Source: Poa pratensis
Taxonomy: Eukaryota; Streptophyta; Magnoliopsida; Poales; Poaceae
DNA: 64,000 nucleotides
Reading direction: 5' to 3'
Assembly: GCA_947311845.1 (NCBI GenBank)
Contig: CAMZMU010000034.1
Span: 82,050,516-82,114,515 of the forward strand
The notes under the pieces were generated by a model that made no database searches, had not been told where the DNA came from, and saw only the letters and a list, made by a program, of their open reading frames with translations. How positions within the stretch are numbered: the first letter of the stretch is position 1; the number at the start of each line of letters is the position of its first letter. The translations under genes were made by a program, and so were the position numbers. Below, in pieces: positions 53,764 to 64,000 of this stretch.

Positions 53764-55412
53764 TGATACGTCTCCAACGTATCCATAATTTCTGCTGTTC
53801 CATGCTTATATTATACCATTTGCTACATGTTTTATATACACTTCGTATCACTTTTATGCATTTTCTGGGACTAACCTATTAACAAGATGCCACAGTGCCA
53901 GTTCCCTGTTTTCTGCTGTTTTTGGTTTCAGAAAGTTACTTCTGGAAATATTCTCGGAATTGCACGAAACAAAAGGCCAGTCCCTATTTTTCCAGCACGT
54001 ACACGGAGTCCGAAGGAGAGACGAAGGGAGCCACGAGGTGGCCAAACCACCTGGCGGCGCGGCAGTGGGCCCAGCCGCGCCGCCTGTGGTTTGGGCCCCT
54101 CGGGGGTCCGCCGACATCGCCCCTTCGCCTATTTATTCCCCGAGACGTGAAAACCCTAAAACACCGAGCCTTTCATCCAGAACATATTCGCTGCCGCCGC
54201 CGTCGTCAACCCTAACTCGGGGGGTTCTGAAGCTCTTCCCGGCACCCTGCCGGAGAGGGGAATCATCACCGGAGGGCTCTACATCGCCATGCCCGCCTCC
54301 GGAGTGATGCGTGAGTAGTTCATCCTTGGACTATGGGTCCATAGCAGTAGCTAGATGGTTGTCTTCTCCACTTGTGCCATCATGTTTAGATCTTGTGAGC
54401 TGCCTATCATGATCAAGATCATCTTATTGTAATGCTACATGTTGTGTTTGCTGGGATCTGACTTATATTGATACCTATGTGGAGCTGAATATTATATTAT
54501 CATGTCTATGTCATTTGTGATCTTGCATGCTCTCCGTTACTTGTTGAAGCCTTGGCCAGTGAATACTTGTAACTCCAAGAGGGGGTATTTATGCATGATA
54601 GTTGGGTTCAACCTCTATTTAACCTGGGATAGTGACAGCAAGTTCTAAGGTTGTAGATGTGTTGTTGCCACTAGGGGTAAAACAGCAATGCTTTATTCAA
54701 GGATGAATGTATTGTTTACATTACGCACATTACTTAATGCAATTGTCTGTTGCTTGCAACTTAATACTGGAAGGGGTACGGATGTTAACCGGAAAGTGGA
54801 CTATTTAGGCATAGATGCATGCTGGATAGCGGTCTATGTACTTTGTCGTAATGCCCAAATGAATCTCATAGTAGACACCACAGCTCACACATGCATGTTA
54901 TATGCACTTATCAATTGTCAATTGCCCAGCTGTAATTTGTTTACCCAGCATGTTAGTTATCTTATTGGAGAGACACCACTAGTGAACTGTGGACCCCGGT
55001 CCATTCTTTTACATCTGAAATACAATCTACTGCAATCATTGTTCTCTACTGTTTTATGCAAACAAACATCATTTCCATTCGATACGTTTAACCCTTTGTT
55101 TTCAGCAAGCCGGTGAGATTGACAACCTCACTGTTAAGTTGGGGCAAAGTAATTTGATTGTGTTGTGCAGGTTCCACGTTGGCACCGGAATCCCTGGTGT
55201 TGCGCCGCACTACACTCCTTCACCAACACCTTCGAAGCAAACCTCGTTTTCCTACTGGTTCGATTAAACCTTGGTTTCATACTGAGGGAAAACTTGCTGC
55301 TGCACTCATCATACCTTCCTCTTGGGGTTCCCAACTGACGTGTGACGTACAAGCATTGTTTCTGGCACTGTTGCCGGGGAGATATTCCCTCGTCAACTTG
55401 GAGCTAGCAACA
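53764..55412 (+). repeat. E2 right LTR
   Basis: It starts TGATACGTCTCCAACGTATC, ends CTAGCAACA, and is nearly identical to the left LTR. Confidence 0.95.
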
Positions 55413-55417
55413 CGTTG

Positions 55418-56701
55418 CAAGATCACTCATGTATACCACGAATGTTCCAAAATTTCTATGGAGTGAAGCTGTTATGACAACTACATATTTGATTAATCGC
55501 ACCCCTTCCAAGGTACTAGGCATGAAATCCCCTTGTGAGTTGTTGTTAGGAGAAAACAAGTTTATTGTTCCTCCAAAATTATTTGGATGCACCTGCTTTG
55601 TTCGTGATCATAGACCATCCACTGGAAAGTTAGATCCCCGTGCTGTGAAATGTGTTTTCTTAGGATATCCTTCTGAGCAGCAAGGTTACAAGTGTTGGAG
55701 TCTGTCTGAAAGGCGCACGTTTGTGAGTATGGATGTAACTTTCAGAGAATCAGAGCCATTCTATGGCGAGAAGACTGATCTGAGTATGTTGTTTGAGGAG
55801 CTTGACCATCTGCAGCCTGCGGGCATTGGTCAAGAGGGGGAGAAGACGGGTACAGGTACTACAGAAAGTTTACATTTAAATCAAACTGATAGCGTGGATG
55901 ACTCTGTGCAGGACAGAGGTACTGACGGGCAGATGCAGCCAATAGTGGGTATAATTCCCACTGCTCCAGCTGCCCCAAATGATCCAAGTAATGTGCAGCA
56001 GTGGCCACGGGTAAATGAGGAACTGAATCTTCGAGTGTATACAAGAAGGCAACAGCAGCAACCGGTTCAGGGGGAGCAAACTGATGCAAATGGGGATTCT
56101 TCTCGTGGAGTTCGGCCTGAACTTGATCAGCCAATTGCACTAAGGAAAGGAATAAGAGCAGCTACAAGAAAAACAGTACAGAGATATGGGTTTGAACATG
56201 ATATAGGTAACTATGTCTCGTATAATGCTTTGTCTCCTTCATACAAAGCATTTGTGGCGTCACTTCAAGTTGCGTCGGTTCCAAAGGATTGGCAGACAGC
56301 AAAGCAGGATCCAAGGTGGCGTGAAGCAATGGTAGAAGAATTAGAAGCCTTAAGGAAGAACAAGACTTGGGAACTGACACATCTTCTGGTGGGAAAGAAA
56401 GCTGTCGGTTGCAAATGGATTTATACGGTGAAGCAAAATCCTGAAGGAAAGGTTGAACGCTATAAGGCAAGGCTGGTGGCTCGAGGATACAGTCAAACCT
56501 ATTGTATTGATTATGACGAGACTTTTGCACCAGTTGCAAAAATGAACACCTTGAGAATTCTGATCTCATGTGCTGCTAATTTCAGTTGGAAATTGCACCA
56601 ATTAGATGTTAAAAATGCATTCTTGCATGGTAATTTACAAGAAGAGGTGTATATGGAAGTTCCACCCGGGTTTGGTACTCCTGAAACTGCAGGTAAGGTG
56701 A
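55418..56701 (+). pseudogene. Copia integrase tail and RT N-terminal half
   Basis: Read through the empty site, HLLEV from the left side joins ARSLMYTTNVPKFLWSEAVM on the right. The tail domain includes LINRTPSKVLGMKSPCELLL and FLGYPSEQQGYKCW. RT (RVT_2) begins near 56,310 (WREAMVEELEALRKNKTWEL) and includes VGCKWIYTVKQ, YKARLVARGYSQ and LDVKNAFLHGNLQEEVYMEV, which holds the first catalytic Asp. Similarity ends after FGTPETAGKV, before the YVDD box. The downstream codons to 56,745 are unrelated. Confidence 0.93.
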
Positions 56702-57519
56702 CCTACACCAGCCACACTAGAACTGACCGTCACGTATGTGCTTAATTATTTAGTTGCTTTGCCCTAATATTACTGACCCCTATTAGGGTTATTGTCGTGA
56801 TCATCAAGGCCACGAGAGACTCCCATCATGAGAGTAAAATATTGAAAGTCAAGAGACCAGCCGACAAATGTGTTAGCGGCCTAACATATTAAAAAAAAAA
56901 TCAACATGTCAATCCACCGAGTCCGAAATAGTGGAATCGGCATGGTGCCGTAATTTTCTTCCTTTTTTTGTTAGGCTCTTTTGAGTTCGAGCCCATCTCG
57001 AGAGGATCTTTGGCAGTCGTGTGAGCTTTGCAGGCTCTGCTTCTGAGAGGTATTGCGTGGCAAGTTGTTGATGGTGCACAACGTTGTTGATCCGTCTCGA
57101 CTTGTCGGGTGGTGTAGCCGGGGTCGACAAATCACAACCTATGTGGGTTCCTTCTAGTTGGCCTCCTCGTGCGAGCTTTAGTGATATTGCTTCTAGTCGG
57201 TGTAGTTGAGATGCTTCATCGTCGAGGTTGGAGGCGTCGTCATATCTCTATGTATCTCCTTTGTTTGTCGACGTGGTGCCCTTGCACTTGCACTCGGATG
57301 TCTCGTATTTTCTCACTCCGGCTCTCGCTCGATTAATGTTTGACGTTGGTGTCGATGAGAGTGGCGCCCGTCTTGATAACGGCAAAGTCTCGCCAACCAA
57401 AATTATCGATCGACGTGGCGATCCTCATTGTGGGCCTCGTGTGCGTCGCTCTCCATCACAGAATTCCGCTGCCACGATAATGATGCCGACTTTTATTACT
57501 AATAATTTTCACTTCGTGT
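56702..57519. other. unassigned sequence after Copia truncation
   Basis: An A-run lies at 56,891-56,900. Frames at 56,909-57,130 (minus) and 57,228-57,527 (plus) have no recognised domain. The region may be the 3' part of another element, but I found no termini. Confidence 0.3.
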
Positions 57520-58590
57520 GTAAATAAATATTCTGAGTTTTCTCGGCTCATCAAAGAAAAAGAGAGGGAGCGAGCAGCTGTCTTGCCACGACGACCGACA
57601 TGCGCCGATTATCCCGGACAAACCGAGTGACGCCCTCGGCCATACCGACTCCATGAATACTTGAAGGTTACTTCGGAGAAGTGAGTGTGGTCGTATGCAG
57701 CAGAGAGAAGAAATGAATACCACACACGTGAGAGTTATTAGCTTGACGAAATGAAACTATCTAGCTGAAAATGCACCTGCATGGAAGATCGATCCTTAGT
57801 TACGCAATTTTTTTTAAAGCTTGTTGGTTTGGTTGAGCGGGAAACTTTGCTATCTAACAACCGACGTATTCTAATTTCCCACTTAGCTAGCTACTCTCTC
57901 ACCTCACATCTGCATGTTTAAACCTACTCGCATATCTCGCTCATCCAATTAGCTTTAAAAGATCCTCGCAATTCTCGATGGAATTAAAGATGAGCCTGCA
58001 AACCTAAACCGAAAAATGTCTTTTAGGCCAATTCATGCATTTTCTCCGGCTCATTGATTGGCCTGCACGATCATGCTACGAATGAGGGAGGGAGAGGGTG
58101 AGAATGGGCCAATGAGACGTGAGAAGAGGCCTCCCCGCAGATCACTGATTGACCTGCATGATCGCAACCTGCAGATCACTGATTGACCTGCATGACCTGC
58201 AGGAGGGGCACCCGCAACTCCTCCACCAAGCTAGTCTCGATCCCCTTTCTCTTGTGTAAATAAATATTCCGAGTTTTTTTGGCTCATCGAAGAAAAAGAG
58301 CGCAGGAGGGCATGTTGTCTTGCCACGACGACCACCGGCACCGACATGCGCGGATTATCCCGGACCAGCCCAGTGACGCCCTTGGCCGTCCCGATTCTTT
58401 GAATATTTGAAGGTTGCTTCGAAGAAAGGGAGAGTGGTCCTAGGCAACAAAGAGAAAAGGAATACTACAGACGTCAGAGTTAGTTTGACGAGATGAAACT
58501 ATCTACCTGAATAAAATGCACCTACGTCGCACGCAAAGTTTTTGAATTTTGTTGGTTTGGACGGAGCGGGAAACTTTGTTGCCCAAAACT
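57520..58590 (+). repeat. dispersed direct duplication, two ~350-bp blocks
   Basis: 57,520-57,870 and 58,250-58,590 are diverged copies. Shared runs include taaataaatatt, cttgccacgacgacc, cggattatcccggac, tgaaactatcta, a ttgttggtttgg segment and gagcgggaaactttg. The 370 bp between have a short repeat gatcactgattgacctgcat at 58,141 and 58,174. Confidence 0.8.
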
Positions 58591-58751
58591 TTGTAGGTCT
58601 ACATCACTTTCGTCCGCCCCATCCCCAATCCCGCAAAACAAATTAGTACTGGGCGAAATACATAGTACTTTCTCATTGTTTAGCTTTAGAAACTCCTCGC
58701 AAATCTCGCTGTAATTAATACTGGGCGACCGAAAAATTTGCAAGTCTCGCA

Positions 58752-60028
58752 GTAGGTGTTTTTATCAGTGTAGAGGAATGGATCAGGGTCCACAGTTCAC
58801 TAGTGCTGTCTCTCCATAAAAGATAACATACATGTTGGGTAAAGAAATTACAGCTGAGCAATTGACAAATAGTGAACGCATGACAATGCAATATATGACA
58901 TGATCGTTTATTGTATTATTTATTGGGCATTACAACATAATACATGGACCGCTTACCAGCTGCATCCATGCCTAAATAATCCACTACCGAGATAGCATCC
59001 GTGTCTCCCACTAGTATTAAGTTACAATCAACAGATTATTGTATTAAGCAAAGTGTGTAATGTAAACAAATGAATTAGACTTAACAGACGTACCCTTAAG
59101 CTAAGCATCGGTTATTTTATCCCTAGTGGCAATGACACATCCACAACTTAGATGTTGTTGTAACTCACCTAGATTATTGGAGGCACGAACCCACTATCGA
59201 GCATAAATACTCCCTCTTGGAGTCACATGCAAGCATCTACTTGGCCAAAACATCTACTAGCAACGGAGAGCATGCAAGAACATAAATAAAACAGTAGATA
59301 TATTAATAAACAACTTGATCATAACATCACTATTCATCGGATCCCAGCAAACACAACATGTAGCATTACAATAATATGATCTTGATCATGTTAGGCAGCT
59401 CACAAGATCTAAACATGATAGCACAAAGTGGAGAGACAACCATCTAGCTACTGCTATGGACCCGTAGTCCAAGGATGAACTACTCACGCATCACTACGGA
59501 GGCGGGCATGGTGATGTAGAGCCCTCCGGCGATGATCTCTCTCTCCGGCAGGGTGCCGGGAAGAGCTTCAGAACCTCCCGAACTAGGGTTGACGAAGACG
59601 GCGGCGACGGAACTTTTCGTGGATAATTGCTCGGGTATTTAGGGTTTTTGGGAGGAGATGAATATATAGGCGAAAGGGCGGCGGTAGCAGGCACCCGAGG
59701 GCCCCACACCTGACCTCGCGCGCCGGCCTAGGGGCCGCGCCCAGGTGTGGTGTGGCGGCTCTGGGTGCCTCTTCGAGTCCCTTCGGTCTTCGTGATCTCT
59801 CGGTGAAATACTGGGTATGTTGATTTTCGTCCAATTCCGAGAATATTTCTGACTAGCTTTTCTGAAACGGAAAAACAGCAGAAAACAGGAACTGGCACTG
59901 TGGCATCTTGTTAATAGGTTAGTCCCAGAAAATGCATAAAAATGCTATGAAGTGTATATAAACATGTAGCAATTGGTATAAAACAAGCATGGAACATCAA
60001 AAATTATAGATACGTTTGAGACGTATCA
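58752..60028 (-). repeat. E3 LTR, truncated
   Basis: Matching parts with E2 include the ttttctgggactaacctatt segment, the cacagtgccagtt motif, cctactcgtcctcgagtagg just before it, and ccactagtgaactgtggacc. Matching stops just after a ctacactgataaaaac segment on the minus strand. Confidence 0.85.
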
Positions 60029-61624
60029 GCATCCCCAAGCTTAGTTCCTACTCGTCCTCGAGTAGGTAAACGATAATAACAATATAATTTTTGGAGTGAC
60101 ATGCTACCAACATAATTTTGATCATATAGTAATGTAAAGCATATGAACTGAATGAGGTGATACAAGGCAATTGTCTATAGTTTGCTAAAAAGTAAAAAAA
60201 GAGTAAACATAACATATCAAACAAATAAAACTTTTCATGAATACTACTTTGGAGACATGAGCTATGAGAATTTGCATAAGAGTTAGCTCACAAAGCAACA
60301 TTTTCAAATCAAAAGTATTTGACCAACACAAAGGAAGATTTAATTTTCAGCATTTGCTTCAACTTTCAACTTATTTATCTCATGGATAATGTCAATACAT
60401 AGCATAATAAGTCTAATATGCTAACATGTAACAATTCTTGTACCAAGGTTGACACTAGTATTTGCTTGTGGAGAATAGAAAGAAGTAGGTAAACTGACTC
60501 AACATAAAAGTAAAAGAAAGGCCCTTCGCAGAGAGAAGCAGGGATTAAATCATATGCTAGAGCTTTTTAGTTTTTGCAATCATATAGAGAGCAAAAAATA
60601 TATTTTGAGAGGTGCATGTTAATGATCAACGAATGGTAGCAAACAATACAGTATTACCCATGCCAACCCAGACTTTTTAAGAATAGCTCCTATGAGGAAC
60701 GTTATTTTTGCAGCAAGCAGATCATTCCTCTATCTCTTTGGTTTACACATGCAGATGTTTGACCGAATGCTCAGTTAACAAAATGTGTAGAGAGTTTATG
60801 ATGAAAGTTGTAAATTAAGCGGGCTGGGCACCCCGCTGCCAGCTCTTTTTGCAAAATTATAGATAAGCAGATGTAAGCTGCTAGTCTAAAGTAAAGTCTG
60901 ATTGACAAGTGTAATAAAGATCATCTACTACTTCCTCATGACCTGGTAAACAGAGACACAAATAAGGAGTAGTAACAATTTTGAATAATTTGAAGGTAGC
61001 ACATGACAAATTTATTTGGAGTGGCGCAGAAATACCACATATAGGTAGGAATCGTGGACACAGATGGCATAGATTTTGGCTCAAGGTTTTGGATGCACGA
61101 GAAGCATTCCGTCTCAGTACAGAGTTTAGGCTAGCAAGGTTATTTAAGCAAACATATAACGTCAACCGGTACAAAAAGAACCATATGATGAACATAAGAG
61201 AAAAATTATAAGACTCCACACTGTCTTCTTGTTAACCGAAACATCCTTTTAATAGAAAATATCTAGACTTTGGAACTACCAATTATGACAAACCAAATAA
61301 CTTCAAGCTTTAACGGTAGTTCTTCACTAATGAGCCTTTACTTACATGATACACAAGTTTAAACATTACTTACTTGATAACTCAAAACAATTGAAAATCA
61401 TCAAGTTACTCAAGACAAATGATCTACAAGACCGTGTAAGCATTTTCTTTATACCATTACCACATGCATAGCATTTTCTGTTCCAACCAAACACCAATCA
61501 ACTTATTTAACAACTCTCCAAATAGATATAAGTGAAGCAAGAGAGTAGTTTCTACAAAAGAACTAATAGCTCTGACAAGAGATACATGCAAAACAAGAGC
61601 TAAAAGCATAGCAGCGCTAGACAA

Positions 61625-63261
61625 GAATACTCAACAAGTATAAGTGAAGAATAGGAGTATTCTAATGAAAAAGTGGAGCGTGTCTCTCTCCCAAACAAGA
61701 GTGCTAGGGTCCAACTAGTTATGACCATAAAACAAAACAAAAACAAACTGAAAATAAAACACATAGACGCTCCAAGAACAGCACTTATAATGTGAAGAAA
61801 TAAAAATATAGTCTTACTCGAGATGACCTAATAATTTGTCGATGAAGAAGGGGATGCCCAAGGCATCCCCAAGCTTAGACGCTTGAGTCTTCTTGAATAT
61901 GTTGGGGAGATCCAAGAGAGCCTCCCCAAGCTTAAGCTCTTCACTCTTCTTGATCTATTATATCACCCTTCTCTTTTAATACTTGAAAACTTCCTTCACA
62001 CCAAACTCAAAGTAAACTTCATTTGAGGGGTTAGTGCATCAAATCATAATCCCACTTGGTGCTGTAAAGACACATTATAAGCATCATTTTAAACATTAGC
62101 TACTGTTTACTAGCCTTATGTGAAGCTCTTCCACATTTAAAGAATTTCACTTAACACTTGTAAAAGAGAAAATGCAAAACTAGACAGAATCTGTCAAAAC
62201 CAGAACAGTCCGTAAAGATGAATTTTTCCTAGGCACTTACGTTGCTCAAATCAGAAAATTTTGAACTAACGAAAGATAGGTAAAAAGCTCAGGCTTCTGC
62301 ACAAAAATGTGCAGATTAAAATATTGTTCCGTGATTTGTCATGACTTTTTACCGTGAGGCACAAAACTCTGTTTCTGGACAGCAACTAAACTTGTTAGCA
62401 AATCTTGCTATTAGAGGCTATTCTTGGCACAACAAAACGTAAAATAAAAGATACAAAGGAATTGTTACAGAAGTAAACAAGTTTCTTGACTCAATAAAAT
62501 AAAATAACAGAAAATAAAATGGGTTGCCTCTCATAAGCGCTTTTATTTAACGCCTTTTAGCTAGAATACTCAACAGGTATAAGTGAATAATAGGAGTATT
62601 CTAATGAAAAAGTGGAGCGTGTCTCTCTCTCTCAAACAAGAGTGCTCGGGTCCAACTAGTTATGACCATAAAACAAAACAAAAACAAACTGAAAATAAAA
62701 CACACAGACGCTCCAAGAACAACATTTATAATGTGAAGAAATAAAAATATAGTCTTACTCGAGATGACCTAATAATTTGTCGATGAAGAAGGGGATGCCC
62801 AAGGGGCATCCCCAAGCTTAGACGCTTGAGTCTTCTTGAATATGTTGGCGAGATCCAAGAGAGCCTCCCCAAGCTTAAGCTCTTCACTCTTCTTGATCTA
62901 TTATATCACCCTTCTCTTTTAATACTTGAAAACTTCCTTCACACCAAACTCAAAGTAAACTTCATTTGAGGGGTTAGTGCATCAAATCATAATCCCACTT
63001 GGTGCTGTAAAGACACATTATAAGCATCATTTTAAACATTAGCTACTGTTTACTAGCCTTATGTGAAGCTCTTCCACATTTAAAGAATTTCACTTAACAC
63101 TTGTAAAAGAGAAAATGCCAAACTAGACAGAATCTGTCAAAACCAGAACAGTCCGTAAAGATGAATTTTTCCTAGGCACTTGCTCAAATCAGAAAACTTT
63201 GAACTAACGAAAGATAGGTAAAAAGCTCAGACTTCTGCACAAAAATGTGCAGATTAAAATA
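61625..63261 (-). repeat. ~700-bp tandem duplication inside E3
   Basis: Block 61,625-62,324 recurs at 62,565-63,261 at about 98% identity by eye. Differences include ggggatgcccaagg followed by catcccc versus ggcatcccc. The second block ends at attaaaatac, exactly where E3 stops. Confidence 0.9.
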
Positions 63262-63263
63262 CT

Positions 63264-64000
63264 TGTAACGCCCCAATTTTGGGAAGCTAGAAAAACACAG
63301 TTTTTTTTATAGAGCCAAAAATCAGAGTCAACAAAAACTTTTTTTTAAATGCTTCGCTAATGCTTGTGTTTCACTCCTGATTTCTCTGTTTGATCTTGTC
63401 TGCTTTGTGGATTGAGTTAACAACCACAGAAAACACTAACCTTTGAACTCAACTAATTTAACATGTCATTTTAATTTTGGTGATCATGTCATGACAAGAG
63501 AAACAACCCATAGGTCTTCTCCAATCTTATTTTGGCCAAGCCCTTTTTCAAGGATGTCTTGATTTTAAATACAACCCCAAAAGCCTACTATTTTAGAAAG
63601 TAGAAGTTTCCCAAAAATATAAGTGTTTCCAAAGCTACGGAGATCTATTTAATATCTCCTACTTATTTTTAAAACCTGGATGTGTTGCAAGGATCAACAT
63701 ACCTTATTCTAAAACTCCTGTTTTCAAAACCCCTTTTGAAAATGATACAAGTTGGAGATATATTACTCCTATGTTTCTTTTTATCAAGCCTTTTGAAAAA
63801 TAGCAAAATATGAGTTGAGGTAATTTTTAACATCATCTTGTCATGATTATGTGTGATCACTATATCACCTAATAATATTAAATGTTATGTAAATTTTTGA
63901 ATGTTATTTGTTTGTGTTTGAATTGCTTGACTTGAGCTTGTTATTTTATGAGTATTCATGTGGTGATTGATTGTAGCACCATTTGATGCACATGTTTTGA
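63264..64000 (+). mobile_element. possible start of another LTR element
   Basis: E3 sequence ends abruptly and TGTAACGCCCCAATTTTGGG follows, a start seen in some plant Gypsy LTRs. The remainder is AT-rich with no coding sequence. Without the other LTR or a target duplication the call is tentative. Confidence 0.4.

Larger units (their letters stand above)
48131..55412 (+). mobile_element. young non-autonomous LTR retrotransposon E2 (7,282 bp)
   Basis: Two full LTRs (1,648 and 1,649 bp) with TG...CA ends flank about 4 kb of internal sequence. The target ggttg (48,126-48,130) is repeated as cgttg (55,413-55,417), one mismatch. By eye the LTRs differ at about a dozen positions and small indels, so insertion is recent. 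It carries a tRNA-Asp primer site, a conserved ORF without pol domains and a polypurine tract. Confidence 0.95.
45681..56701 (+). mobile_element. Copia retrotransposon, 3'-truncated, split by E2
   Basis: A short putative 5' LTR (45,681-45,835, TGTTGTTGG to GAGACA) is followed by an initiator-Met-tRNA primer site (TGGTATCAGAGC, 45,839-45,850), gag, protease and integrase to 48,130. After E2 the integrase C-terminal region and the first part of RT continue from 55,413 (overlapping the duplicated target) to about 56,701, where similarity ends within RT. RNase H and the 3' LTR are missing. Confidence 0.9.
58752..63261 (-). mobile_element. truncated LTR element E3 related to E2
   Basis: On the minus strand the polypurine tract aagcttggggatgc precedes an LTR starting TGATACGTCTCAAACG at 60,028. 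The LTR resembles that of E2 but is clearly diverged and stops near 58,752, about 1,277 bp in. The internal region (60,029-63,261) matches the 3' noncoding region of E2; the ORF, primer site and the other LTR are missing. A segment is duplicated inside. Confidence 0.85.

Overview
This is plant nuclear DNA, almost certainly from a Triticeae grass (wheat, Aegilops or barley group). It has a grass-type DUF6598 gene with GT-AG introns, and the rest is mostly nested transposable elements: LINEs, Copia and non-autonomous LTR elements, hAT, Mutator, Harbinger, Stowaway and Helitron. I see no bacterial features, no CRISPR array and no rRNA gene. Species assignment is inference from element style and nesting density.

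Layout. 1-2,200: local duplications, a roughly 40-copy GGAACCATTTT minisatellite, a purine-rich tract, a Tourist/Harbinger-like MITE and a tRNA-like sequence. 2,465-4,231: the one convincing intact host gene, three exons encoding a DUF6598 protein of about 496 aa. 5,740-6,240: Copia relic. 6,500-9,330: decayed LINE on the minus strand. 9,860-10,450: GDSL-lipase pseudogene interrupted by a 43-bp LINE stub with a 15-bp target duplication. 10,769-15,011: 5'-truncated LINE flanked by an exact 16-bp target duplication and split by a 3.1-kb hAT element with an exact 8-bp duplication. 15,050-19,180: inverted-repeat element, a captured amidophosphoribosyltransferase fragment, and a ~64-bp tandem array hit by two Mutator-like elements, each with an exact 9-bp duplication. 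20,650-22,500: a duplicated block in which one copy carries a Copia solo LTR. 23,330-26,300: a broken multi-exon gene on the minus strand with a ribosome-inactivating-protein-like fragment and a LINE fragment in an intron. 27,600-29,530: a possible small minus-strand gene.

32,030-37,060 is a second duplicated block; comparing its two copies exposes a Stowaway MITE and a Helitron in copy 2. 37,061-39,133 is a defective Harbinger element. 39,134-45,463 is a non-autonomous LTR element (E1). 45,681-56,701 is a 3'-truncated Copia retrotransposon split by a young non-autonomous LTR element (E2, 48,131-55,412). 58,752-63,261 is a third related element (E3, minus strand), truncated and internally duplicated. 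From 63,264 another element seems to begin.

How it fits together: apart from the DUF6598 gene and possibly the 27.6-29.5 kb locus, the coding sequence belongs to transposable elements, most of it broken. Target duplications and empty sites preserved in paralogous blocks give an unusually clear order of insertions. The least-described item is a conserved ORF shared by E1 and E2 that does not look like gag, protease, reverse transcriptase or integrase. All boundaries and comparisons were made by eye; no alignment or database search was run.
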